This document shows, in pieces, positions 46,887 through 53,972 of a stretch of DNA of 56,609 nt (positions are counted from its first letter, which is position 1; each line of letters opens with the position of its first letter). The stretch is from assembly GCA_031422315.1 (NCBI GenBank), contig JANOQN010000052.1, positions 1 to 56,609 of the forward strand. The letters are read 5' to 3'. Origin of the DNA: JANNYA01 sp031422315. Lineage in GTDB: Bacteria > Pseudomonadota > Gammaproteobacteria > Xanthomonadales > SZUA-5. The notes under the pieces are model-generated. The model made no database searches and was not told where the DNA came from. It saw only the letters and a program-made list of their open reading frames with translations. A program made the translations under genes and the position numbers.

Positions 46887-47936
46887 ATGAATTTCGTAAA
46901 ACCGCTCGCTTTATGCATGGCTGCATTGTTCTTAGGCGGCTGCGCCACCGGCGTCCAAGTCGGTGATCCTTCCGCGCGTGGCCCTGTTTCTGGCTCCGCT
47001 GCAGGCGGTAACGCCGTCGGTGCCAGTGCGCTGCTGGAGCGCTGTGATGCGCCGCTCGGCACTTTGGCCGTGGTTGAAGACACGACGCAGGATTGGTACA
47101 CGCTGTTGACCACGCAATACGAATTGCCGGCTACCACGCCCTTGCTGCGGTTACTGATCCAGCAGTCCGGGTGCTTTGTAATCGTCGATCGCGGCCGCGC
47201 GATGGAGCAAATGCAGGTCGAGCGCGATATGGCGCGCGATGGTGATTTACGCGCCGGTTCCAATATGGGTGCGGGGCAGATGGTGGCTGCGGATTACACC
47301 ATGACGCCATCGATCCAATTTGCACAAGCCACCGGTGGCGGCACAGTCGGCGCGATCGTGGGCATGCTCAACCCCTATGCCGGGCTAGTGGCGGGCGGTA
47401 TGCGAAAAGTGGAGGCCGCTACCACGTTGATATTGGTGGATGGGCGCAGCGGTGTGCAAGTGGCCATTAGTGAAGGTGTGGCGTCTAAAAAGGACTTTTC
47501 GTTTGGCGGTTTAGGTGTCGGCGGCGGCGCGGCAGTCGGCATGGGTGCGTGGCAGAACACGCCGCAAGGCAAAGTGATTGCCGGCGCGTTTATGGATGCG
47601 TTTAATCAAATGACCTTGGCAGCGCGCGGTTACAGTGCGCAGCGTACAGGCCCGAATGGCTTGGGAACCGGTGGTGCGCTAGCGGTGGATGGCGCGCGTA
47701 CGGCCGCGCCGGTGGCTGCGTCACAACCGGCTGCTGCGTCACAACCGGCTGCTGCGGCTGCACCGATGACCTGGCGCGAGGCGCAGATTCGGCTCGCGCA
47801 ATTAGGGTTGTATTCGGATGCGATTACCGGTGCACCTGGTCCAAAGACAGTGGCGGCGTTGAAGCAATTTCAGACGATTCGTGGGTTGCCGGCATCCGGG
47901 GTTTTGGATGTGGGTACGTTGTCGGCGTTAAAATAA
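46887..47936 (+). CDS. CsgG-family lipoprotein with C-terminal peptidoglycan-binding domain
   Basis: 349 residues from ATG 46887, preceded by AAAAGGA; the longer frame is an artefact. Lipobox LFLGGC near 14-19. The central CsgG-like domain contains LLRLLIQQSGCFVIVDRG, VAADYTMTPSIQ and DGRSGVQVAISEG. An Ala/Ser/Gln/Pro-rich linker with duplicated ASQPAA follows, then a PG_binding_1 domain (AQIRLAQLGLYSDAITGAPG). CsgG proteins form outer-membrane pores for curli-like secretion; coupling to a peptidoglycan-binding domain would anchor the pore. Its place right after the conjugation operon is notable. Confidence 0.82.
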   Translation: MNFVKPLALCMAALFLGGCATGVQVGDPSARGPVSGSAAGGNAVGASALLERCDAPLGTLAVVEDTTQDWYTLLTTQYELPATTPLLRLLIQQSGCFVIVDRGRAMEQMQVERDMARDGDLRAGSNMGAGQMVAADYTMTPSIQFAQATGGGTVGAIVGMLNPYAGLVAGGMRKVEAATTLILVDGRSGVQVAISEGVASKKDFSFGGLGVGGGAAVGMGAWQNTPQGKVIAGAFMDAFNQMTLAARGYSAQRTGPNGLGTGGALAVDGARTAAPVAASQPAAASQPAAAAAPMTWREAQIRLAQLGLYSDAITGAPGPKTVAALKQFQTIRGLPASGVLDVGTLSALK

Positions 47937-48226
47937 TGAGCGAGATATTGAAAACGACACAGCATTTACAAATTGCTTATCAATGGGCGATTAACAACAA
48001 ACTAAAACAGAAATTAGCAGGTGGAACCACGTCCCGTTTTTTAACGATAGTAAATTGCGGGTGGCCACTGTCCAGGGTTGAGTTCGATATGATCGTCAGC
48101 AAACAAAAAGATAACCTCTTGAGCGACGCTGGCGTAATTGCGACTGTGAAGCAAAAGCGAGAGGATGTCGAAACGTTCGTCGAAATTGTCTTTTTGCTTC
48201 AACTGCGCGCGCCGGATGATGAATAG
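47936..48226 (+). CDS. Small hypothetical protein (96 aa)
   Basis: 96 residues, soluble, starting in a TAATG overlap with the CsgG-like gene and overlapping the next gene by 11 bases. Basic N-terminus, then NCGWPLSRVEFDMIVSKQKD. No family recognised. Coupling suggests a role with the CsgG-like lipoprotein and the secreted protein downstream. Confidence 0.5.
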   Translation: MSEILKTTQHLQIAYQWAINNKLKQKLAGGTTSRFLTIVNCGWPLSRVEFDMIVSKQKDNLLSDAGVIATVKQKREDVETFVEIVFLLQLRAPDDE

Positions 48227-48800
48227 GACGCGCTTGCGAATTGCGGTTTTGGTTGCGCTTGGTTTGGGCTCGGTTAGCCAGGCGCAAACGCTCACGATCA
48301 GTAACGGCAATGGTAAGGTAACGATAATCCCGGTGGTGTCACCGCATTTGCTATCGAGCGGCACGCTGATTATGACGCGCTTAAATGGCGATAACTGCCA
48401 TCTAGGGCGCGGCATCGGCGGCGTTGCTATCAGCGCCGCGCCTTTGCCACCGTCCGAGCTGCCCATGCTGCTGGAGCTAGACAACCGCTGGTACGTGGTT
48501 ACCGGCGGATTGTTGCAAGGATTTATGTCACCCGGGTCAATTGAGATGCAAGGTGGCTCGTGGCGCACATGCCGGCGCGTTAATGGCGATCCACTGCCTA
48601 GCAACCCGGCTTCGCCGGTGCTAACGCTCGGCGGTACGCCTAGCTTTGCCGTTGCGCTGCTGCCGAGTCCATTTTTAGTGTCGTACTTGGATGGATTCGA
48701 TGTGATGCGGGTCCGGAGCCGAACCGGCGATGTCGTGTGCAACGGTAATGTCGCGTCACCCATCCAGGCTGACTTTCGCTCAGGGTTTGAAAGCCTGTGA
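48216..48800 (+). CDS. Hypothetical secreted protein (194 aa)
   Basis: 194 residues from ATG 48216 (or 48219). Signal peptide (RIAVLVALGLGSVSQAQ) and a beta-rich mature part with two Cys (DNCHLG, WRTCRR) and a third in VVCNG. The C-terminus QADFRSGFESL recalls short terminal motifs of secreted proteins in Xanthomonadales-type bacteria. Possibly a substrate or partner of the CsgG-like pore two genes upstream; that is inference from order only. Confidence 0.55.
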   Translation: MMNRTRLRIAVLVALGLGSVSQAQTLTISNGNGKVTIIPVVSPHLLSSGTLIMTRLNGDNCHLGRGIGGVAISAAPLPPSELPMLLELDNRWYVVTGGLLQGFMSPGSIEMQGGSWRTCRRVNGDPLPSNPASPVLTLGGTPSFAVALLPSPFLVSYLDGFDVMRVRSRTGDVVCNGNVASPIQADFRSGFESL

Positions 48801-49399
48801 AAGGGTTTCTGGATACTGTCGGAAAGCTGATTGTGGTCGGCATCTTTGCAATGTTTGCCGCAGGGCTGGCCAACGCATTCATGAGTACCGGCAAATGGGT
48901 GTTTTTGCTACTGCTGATTGGCGAGCTGGTGACGATTGCAGTGTATATCACCGCAAAACCGGCAACGGTGGTCGATCGCAGTCTGCTCAGCGTCGTAACC
49001 ACGCACACGGCGACATTCTACTGGCTGCTGTTTGACCTCACTCCGGGTGCCAGCATTGCGCCTGCGGTTGGATTGGGTTTTCAAGTGGTTGGCATCGTGT
49101 TGCAAGTGTGGGCGAAACTTGAACTCGGCCGATCTTTCGGATTGCTGCCGGCAGCGCGCTCGATGGTGGATTCTGGGCCCTACCGTTGGATTCGTCACCC
49201 GATTTACGCAGGCTATTTGATCGGCCACATAGGCGTCATGCTTGGCACGTTTTCTTATTGGAATTTATTGCTGTATGCAGGGCTAAATACGCTGCAGCTG
49301 TTTCGTATCACCCGAGAAGAACGCGTGTTGACGCGCGCGCTAAATTACGCCGGCTACCAACAGCGCGTGCGTTACAAAATTATTCCGGGGCTGCTTTGA
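48797..49399 (+). CDS. Isoprenylcysteine/phospholipid methyltransferase-family membrane protein
   Basis: 200 residues, GTG start overlapping the previous stop (GTGA). Five or so hydrophobic helices and the ICMT/PEMT signature: LELGRSFGLLPAAR, VDSGPYRWIRHPIYAGYL, then TREERVLTRAL-YAGYQQRVRYKIIPG. Integral membrane methyltransferases of this group use S-adenosylmethionine on lipids or prenyl-like acceptors; the substrate here is unknown. Confidence 0.82.
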   Translation: MKGFLDTVGKLIVVGIFAMFAAGLANAFMSTGKWVFLLLLIGELVTIAVYITAKPATVVDRSLLSVVTTHTATFYWLLFDLTPGASIAPAVGLGFQVVGIVLQVWAKLELGRSFGLLPAARSMVDSGPYRWIRHPIYAGYLIGHIGVMLGTFSYWNLLLYAGLNTLQLFRITREERVLTRALNYAGYQQRVRYKIIPGLL

Positions 49400-49425
49400 T
49401 GGCCTTCGAACGCGAGGATTAGCAT

Positions 49426-49854
49426 ATGACGCTTGGAGCTGAAAACAAAAGCCGGCCTTTAACGATACGAAGGTTTTCTGAGACAAATTTGGGAGCGCTG
49501 CAGCAGCTCGCCGCGCAAAACGAGCGATCGCTGAAGGGTGAAGCACGGTATGCCATTCGCACGCATATTGATAAACAGGGCAACGGTTCTGAGTCTGTAA
49601 GTTCTGCTTCCGAACGCGAAAATTTGACTTTAGAACCGGTACCCAAAGACTGGCGACAAGCTGAAATTGAAAAGACAGTGGGCGCCCTCAACAGCCTAGA
49701 ACTGAAACTGGCGTCCTTGACGCGAAAGGCTGATTACTTCACTGACTCAGCGAGCTTGATCGCGGATTTCAACACGCGAATCATGGATCAGCGCATAGCA
49801 CTTTACGCGCTAGATCCAAAACATCCGCGCGCGATATGCGAAGCACTTTTATAA
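49426..49854 (+). CDS. Hypothetical protein with RHH-like N-terminus
   Basis: 142 residues, ATG after GAGGATTAGCAT. Residues 13-48 (TIRRFSETNLGALQQLAAQN, then RSLKGEARYAIRTHI) resemble the ribbon-helix-helix of FitA/Arc-type repressors, with a helical C-terminal part. No toxin-like partner is adjacent. Possibly a regulator of the operon starting with ssb 40 bases downstream. Confidence 0.5.
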   Translation: MTLGAENKSRPLTIRRFSETNLGALQQLAAQNERSLKGEARYAIRTHIDKQGNGSESVSSASERENLTLEPVPKDWRQAEIEKTVGALNSLELKLASLTRKADYFTDSASLIADFNTRIMDQRIALYALDPKHPRAICEALL

Positions 49855-49894
49855 AAATCTGTTTTCCCCATTCAATTTACTCAAAGGAACCCCC

Positions 49895-50371
49895 ATGGCG
49901 CGCGGCGTCAATAAAGTCATCCTAATCGGCAACTGCGGTTCCGATCCTGAAACACGGTACGGCGCGAACGGTGCGCCGATCACTACGCTGAAACTGGCCA
50001 CCAACGAAAGCTGGAAAGATAAAGCCACCGGCGAAATGCAAGAGCGCACCGAATGGCATCGGGTCAAGTTATTCGGCCGGCTGGCTGAGATTGCCAGCGA
50101 ATATTTGCGTAAAGGGCGTTCTGTCTATATCGAAGGCAAGCTGCGCACCGATAAATACACGGATAAAGAAGGCATTGAGCGCTACACCACGGATATTCTG
50201 GCGGATGAAATTCAGCTTTTGGGTGGCGCTGGCCAAGATGCCAACACCGGTGCTGAGCCGCGCGCGCGTCCAGCGCCCGGCGCGCCTGGTTCACGGCCGG
50301 CTGCGCGCGCAGCACCGGCGCGCAGTGAATTGCCACCTACCGATGACTTTAATGATGAGATACCGTTTTGA
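49895..50371 (+). CDS. ssb: Single-stranded DNA-binding protein
   Basis: 158 residues. OB-fold pattern: MARGVNKVILIGNCGSDPETR, LATNESWKDKATGE, TEWHRVKLFGRLAEIASEYLRKG, a Gly/Pro/Ala-rich linker and the acidic tip DFNDEIPF that binds partner enzymes. It is preceded by AAGGAAC. In PFGI-1-type elements ssb usually follows DUF3158 in the replication module; here it is about 40 kb from that module. It likely protects transferred or replicating ICE DNA. Confidence 0.95.
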   Translation: MARGVNKVILIGNCGSDPETRYGANGAPITTLKLATNESWKDKATGEMQERTEWHRVKLFGRLAEIASEYLRKGRSVYIEGKLRTDKYTDKEGIERYTTDILADEIQLLGGAGQDANTGAEPRARPAPGAPGSRPAARAAPARSELPPTDDFNDEIPF

Positions 50372-50898
50372 GCCCGCGTGATCCAGACGTTGCAGCCGAA
50401 AATTTGGTGAGCATTGAAGAAATCGCGAGGCTTTTGAAAAACTATCAGCGCAGGCCTTTAATGTTCATTTGGCTGGCCATGATTACATTGGTTGCGGCTT
50501 TCAATTTGTAGGGCACCGGTTTTTGGTATCTCGTTGCGACTACCTTTTGTCTGCTCGGATGGGCGGCGCATTCAATTATGGTGCCTAGGCAGCTGCCTGA
50601 GCGCGTCTTTGAGCTATTGGCTTCGTATCAGCCGCAAACCAATGCCAGCTTGGAGGGATTAGTGAATTTGCAAGACAGGCTGGAACGCATCGAACTTGGG
50701 CGTCTTTCGTTCGAAATACAAGGATGGTGCTCGCGTGAACTTTTGCATGCGGCCAAAGCCGCTGGAGGGGTGGGAACCCATTTTCGAGATGTGTTTTTAT
50801 CGATGCCGCTAGAAGATCAATACAGGTTGCGCGAACGCCAGACGCGAGATGAGGGTCAGGTTTTGCCGATGGTAAAGAAGGAATCTTCCGATGGCTAG
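50368..50898 (+). pseudogene. Membrane protein gene interrupted by an in-frame amber codon
   Basis: The frame starts at a TTG overlapping the ssb stop (TTGA) and runs 176 codons to 50898, except for TAG at 50509-50511 between two hydrophobic segments (MFIWLAMITLVAAFNL and TGFWYLVATTFCLLGW). Both sides keep the same frame and coding character. The 106-residue downstream part could be remade from ATG 50578, but that would drop both helices. A nonsense mutation is most likely; read-through or a sequencing error is possible. Confidence 0.7.
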
Positions 50899-51178
50899 GC
50901 GGCGGTTTTTTGAGTCAAAAACACGCTATATCGAGCGTTTAAAGTCGGCAAAAGCAGCGGAAGATACTGAGTTTGGCTACGCCTACTACGTGTCGAGATT
51001 GGAGGACGCAGAGCACATTCGCGAGTTGAGTCCGCTGAGTGTCGCCATCGGGCTCTTCATAGCCAGCTTCGTGATGATTTGGCTTGCGCGCCAATTTGAA
51101 CTGCCTATTTTAGCATTCGTGGGCATCGTCATGTTTATAGGTCATTTGCAATACATGTTTTATTGGTTTCAAGAATGA
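50891..51178 (+). CDS. Small membrane protein (95 aa)
   Basis: 95 residues. A charged N-terminal half (RRRFFESKTRYIERLKSAKA) is followed by two hydrophobic helices (about 48-64 and 68-92). It overlaps the interrupted gene by 8 bases and the next ORF by ATGA. Third member of a coupled set of small membrane proteins after ssb. Function unknown. Confidence 0.55.
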   Translation: MARRRFFESKTRYIERLKSAKAAEDTEFGYAYYVSRLEDAEHIRELSPLSVAIGLFIASFVMIWLARQFELPILAFVGIVMFIGHLQYMFYWFQE

Positions 51179-51321
51179 CCGACTGTCCTCATAGCGAAAA
51201 CCTCGTATTGAATGCCATCGCAGGCTTAGCGGCTTTGGTAGGCATTTCCGCACTTTTTGGATCACGCATATTGGCGTTTCTGGGATTTGCGCTCAATTAC
51301 ATGGTTCGGTTGTTCGAATGA
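51175..51321 (+). CDS. Small hydrophobic protein (48 aa)
   Basis: ATG 51175 overlaps the previous stop as ATGA. 48 residues, about two-thirds hydrophobic (LNAIAGLAALVGISALFGSR, ILAFLGFALNYMV), so one or two transmembrane helices. The following DNA is occupied by a minus-strand toxin-antitoxin module whose 3' end lies 11 bases further on. Coupling supports it; function unknown. Confidence 0.5.
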   Translation: MTDCPHSENLVLNAIAGLAALVGISALFGSRILAFLGFALNYMVRLFE

Positions 51322-51332
51322 CCACCTATGAC

Positions 51333-51656
51333 TTAGGCCGCGCGACTACCGACCCACTGAGGCGTCATACGCATGCCAAGCGCGCTCATGACTTTTTGGA
51401 TCGTTGCAAAGCTAGGATTGCCGTCAGCGCTCAGCGATTTATAAAGTCCTTCGCGTGTCATGCCACCTGCTTTCGCGACAGCAGACATGCCTTTAGCTCG
51501 CGCTACTTCGCCGAGCGCTATGCATATAAACGAGGGATCGTCGGCAGCCTCCTCAAACGCGCTTTGCAAAAACAAAAGGCAGTCTTCTTCCGTTTCAAGG
51601 TGTGTCTGCACATCAAAAAGGCGTGTTTTCTCTCGAATTTTATTCAGTTGAGTCAT
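51333..51656 (-). CDS. HI1420-type antitoxin, second copy
   Basis: 107 residues with the TIGR02684 layout: HLETEEDCLLFLQSAFEEA, then MTREGLYKSLSADGNPSFATIQKVMSALG. Diverged from the 46214-46534 product outside the HTH core, so cross-talk is not assured. It follows its toxin by 3 bases. Confidence 0.88.
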   Translation of the reverse strand: MTQLNKIREKTRLFDVQTHLETEEDCLLFLQSAFEEAADDPSFICIALGEVARAKGMSAVAKAGGMTREGLYKSLSADGNPSFATIQKVMSALGMRMTPQWVGSRAA

Positions 51657-51659
51657 CGA

Positions 51660-51956
51660 TCAATCCTCCAGGTTTTTAACCAATTCCAGTGCCCGCTGAA
51701 TATCGCTGGGTTGCGTATCTTTGTCGCCGGCACACAGCAAAACGATAATCAGGTTATCAATCTTCTTGAGGTAGATTCGGTAGCCAGGCCCCAAATCGAT
51801 GCGAAGTTCACTCAATCCGGCACCAATTGGGCGAACATCGCCGAAGTGCCCAGACTGCAACCGCAGCAATCGAACACGAATCCGCGCTTTTGCGCTCCGG
51901 TCTTTCAATGTGAGCAGCCACTCAGAAAATTCCGGCAATTCGCGCAGTTCAAACAT
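51660..51956 (-). CDS. HI1419-type RelE/HigB-superfamily toxin, second copy
   Basis: 98 residues: FSEWLLTLKDRSAKARIRVR, GDVRPIGAGLSELRIDLGPGYRIYL, LCAGDKDTQPSDI. Same family as 46544-46831. A perfect 7-bp dyad (51965-51982) sits nine bases upstream of its ATG. The module lies between coupled small plus-strand genes and appears to have been inserted there. Confidence 0.88.
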   Translation of the reverse strand: MFELRELPEFSEWLLTLKDRSAKARIRVRLLRLQSGHFGDVRPIGAGLSELRIDLGPGYRIYLKKIDNLIIVLLCAGDKDTQPSDIQRALELVKNLED

Positions 51957-51964
51957 GGGGTGAG

Positions 51965-51982
51965 TGTAATCTCTGGATTACA
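51965..51982. promoter_or_regulatory. Perfect inverted repeat upstream of the second toxin, candidate operator
   Basis: TGTAATC-TCTG-GATTACA, 7-bp arms with a 4-base spacer, immediately upstream of the toxin start at 51956. Likely bound by the HI1420-type HTH antitoxin for autorepression. Confidence 0.55.
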
Positions 51983-52063
51983 GCGAAGCAAGCGCATCTT
52001 TGAACAACGGTCGGCGACTGATAGCACTGCGGCGCGTTTGGTGAATCAGTTAGAGCGCGGCAT

Positions 52064-52489
52064 ATGACCGACTACTCGATTGAGCTTGCACAAATATTGG
52101 AATACGTGGCCGCCACCGCTATTGAAATACGGATGCACAGCGCTTACGCGCGAAAAGGACAATTGCCAGAACGGCCGGAAGCACAATATGACTTGCTTTG
52201 GCTATCGGATTCCTTGCATAACTTCGACATGCTCGGGCGTGCGATCGGGAGCGGCAGCGCAAGCAATGTGATTGATGCTTGCGACGACCTGATTGGCATG
52301 TATCAGCGCTACGGTTCGAACGATCGCGACTACAACAGCAAGGCAACTTTTGATCGTGTTGAAAAGAAAGGAATTCGCTTAGCGGATGCGATTGATGTTT
52401 TCCAGGCCATTCGGGCTAAAGCAATTGCAGAGCGGGACTTGTCGGATGCGCCGGCGCAATTGGATTTGCTGGAGAGCAACAAATTATGA
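52064..52489 (+). CDS. Hypothetical helical protein (141 aa)
   Basis: 141 residues, soluble, mostly helical: ELAQILEYVAATAIEIRMHS, DSLHNFDMLGRAI, a DACDDL motif. Its ATG overlaps the end (TGA at 52065) of an open frame that crosses the toxin-antitoxin cassette, which may be the remains of a gene split by that cassette. Coupled to the 49-residue ORF by ATGA. No family recognised. Confidence 0.55.
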   Translation: MTDYSIELAQILEYVAATAIEIRMHSAYARKGQLPERPEAQYDLLWLSDSLHNFDMLGRAIGSGSASNVIDACDDLIGMYQRYGSNDRDYNSKATFDRVEKKGIRLADAIDVFQAIRAKAIAERDLSDAPAQLDLLESNKL

Positions 52490-52635
52490 GGAGCGTTCGC
52501 GACATAAGGCTTGATGAGCTGCTGAATGCTGCGACTACAGCAGCATTGCGAAAGGCCGCTGCCAACGCGGCGGCAGTCGACGGTTACGACGCTTTAGAGC
52601 AACCGACAAGCGTTGCGCGAGCAAACGGCAATTGA
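52486..52635 (+). CDS. Small Ala-rich protein (49 aa)
   Basis: ATG 52486 overlaps the previous stop as ATGA. 49 residues, Ala-rich helix (LLNAATTAALRKAAANAAAV) with an acidic-polar tail. It ends 30 bases before the brnA stop on the other strand. Supported only by coupling. Confidence 0.4.
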   Translation: MRSVRDIRLDELLNAATTAALRKAAANAAAVDGYDALEQPTSVARANGN

Positions 52636-52665
52636 TATTTCGAGATCAACTGCGTCGTTAGCGGA

Positions 52666-52926
52666 CTATCGATCCAACATCGCGCCACGCAGAATTTGAT
52701 TGAGCCGGCTTTGATAACCGTCGCCTTGGCTTTTCAACCAGGCGACGACATCAGCATCAATCCGCACCGTCAGTTGCTGCTTCACCGGTCGATAAAATTG
52801 TCCGCGCGTGGCATTGCGCCATGCGCCGGGTTTGGATTCTGGTAAATCAGAAAAATCGATCTCGCTTTCTGGTTTTGCCGTAAGCGCTGCCAATTGTGCG
52901 CGAACGTTTTCAGGAACCTTGTTCAT
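52666..52926 (-). CDS. brnA: BrnA antitoxin
   Basis: 86 residues. The C-terminal ribbon-helix-helix VTVRIDADVV-like motif (LTVRIDADVVAWLKSQGDGY) and QSRLNQILR are the BrnA signature; the N-terminus is the toxin-neutralising part. Its start lies within the 3' end of brnT, the usual overlap. With brnT broken by a stop, the antitoxin may now be an orphan regulator. Confidence 0.88.
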   Translation of the reverse strand: MNKVPENVRAQLAALTAKPESEIDFSDLPESKPGAWRNATRGQFYRPVKQQLTVRIDADVVAWLKSQGDGYQSRLNQILRGAMLDR

Positions 52927-53197
52927 ATGCTTGTCTCTCCAATTTCGTCGCTCGCCGCGCGGAAATAATGCGGATTTGTTCTACCCGTTCTTATCTCTTA
53001 TCAATGAGCCAAGTGTGAGCGACCATCAGCAGCACCTCGCAAACCGTGCCCAACGTCTGCCAACGTAATTCACCTTGTTCTTCACGGTCTTGCCGGCTTA
53101 GCTGGAGTGGATCAGAAAAAACCAGCTGCGCAGCTTCAAAACCGATTCCGTGCTTTCGCAAGTTGCTCGCGTTTTTGTGGGCATCCCAGGAGAACAA
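52910..53197 (-). pseudogene. brnT: BrnT toxin gene with an in-frame ochre codon
   Basis: From TTG 53197 the frame encodes 68 residues of BrnT (FSWDAHKNASNLRKHGIGFE, FSDPLQLS, LLMVAHTW), stops at TAA 52991-52993, and then continues in the same frame with ERVEQIRIISARRATKLERQ, the conserved BrnT C-terminus. The lost part includes the basic residues needed for RNA cleavage, so the toxin should be inactive. No other defect is seen, pointing to a recent mutation. Confidence 0.8.
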
Positions 53198-53270
53198 TTT
53201 TACGCTCGACTTTAAAAACTACCCAAGTGTAACTACAGCTTTGCGCGAGTGCAACTTCGTCTTGAGCTGT

Positions 53271-53288
53271 TGATAAAATAGGTTATCA
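53271..53288. promoter_or_regulatory. Inverted repeat upstream of the DUF433/DUF5615 pair
   Basis: TGATAA-AATAGG-TTATCA, 6-bp arms, about 85 bases before the DUF433 start. Candidate operator for the DUF433 antitoxin or a promoter-proximal dyad; also within reach of the divergent brnTA promoter. Confidence 0.4.
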
Positions 53289-53371
53289 TCACCTGCAGAT
53301 GGTTTTGCCAAACAAAAAATTGTCTTGTCAAAACCAAACACTGAACGATTTTATGAGCGTTAGGAGAAGTT

Positions 53372-53602
53372 GTGAATCAGCTAAATCGCATCACGCAACA
53401 GCCTGAGGTCATGGGTGGCAAGCCGTGTATTCGGGGTATGCGCGTTACAGTTGGAATGGTCGTTGGGCAAGTTGGCGCTGGCCGCAGTATTGAGGATATT
53501 TTGGCAGACTATCCGTACCTTGAGCGCGATGATGTTTGGCAGGCACTGCGCTACGCTGCATGGCGCTCCGAAGAGCGAGAAATCTTGCTCGCAACCGTAT
53601 GA
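53372..53602 (+). CDS. DUF433 (VapB45-like) antitoxin
   Basis: 76 residues from a GTG after AGGAGAAGTT. NRITQQPEVMGGKPCIRGMRVTV and IEDILADYPYLERDDVWQALRYAA are the DUF433 signature. It is coupled to the DUF5615 gene by ATGA. Antitoxins of this type bind DNA and inhibit the PIN-like partner. Confidence 0.9.
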   Translation: MNQLNRITQQPEVMGGKPCIRGMRVTVGMVVGQVGAGRSIEDILADYPYLERDDVWQALRYAAWRSEEREILLATV

Positions 53603-53970
53603 AGTTGTTGGTTGATATGAATCTCTCGCCGCGTTGGGTTGAGATATTCGCTACGGCTGGGATTGAGGCCGCTCATTGGTCAACGCTCGGTGCGATCAAT
53701 GCAACCGACACTTTCATAATGGCTTTTGCTCGCGAACATAATTTTGTTGTGCTAACGCATGATCTAGACTTTGGATCCATTCTTGCCGCCACGCACGGTG
53801 AAAAACCCAGCGTGGTGCAAATACGCGGCGATGAAGTAAGCCCTGAAAAAATTGGGCAACAAGTGCTTGCTGGACTGCAACAAATGGCGGAGGAATTAGA
53901 AGCCGGCGCTTTGTTGACGATTGATCCAAGTCGAACACGATTGCGGGTTTTACCGTTAGGACACCGATAG
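53599..53970 (+). CDS. DUF5615 PIN-like toxin
   Basis: 123 residues from ATG 53599, which overlaps the DUF433 stop; longer starts run into that gene. MKLLVDMNLSPRWVEIFATAG holds the first acidic PIN residue, and ATDTFIMAFAREHNFVVLTHDLDFG the next ones. A predicted metal-dependent ribonuclease, the standard partner of DUF433. Confidence 0.9.
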   Translation: MKLLVDMNLSPRWVEIFATAGIEAAHWSTLGAINATDTFIMAFAREHNFVVLTHDLDFGSILAATHGEKPSVVQIRGDEVSPEKIGQQVLAGLQQMAEELEAGALLTIDPSRTRLRVLPLGHR

Positions 53971-53972
53971 AT

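Noticed and set aside
51318..52067. 249-residue plus-strand ORF across a toxin-antitoxin pair
   Set aside because: Antisense to two well-recognised genes; kept only as a hint that the cassette interrupted a gene.
50368..53197. Stop-codon recoding in this region
   Set aside because: The two in-frame stops are different codons (TAG and TAA) in unrelated genes, and both codons end genes normally nearby; no recoding element seen.
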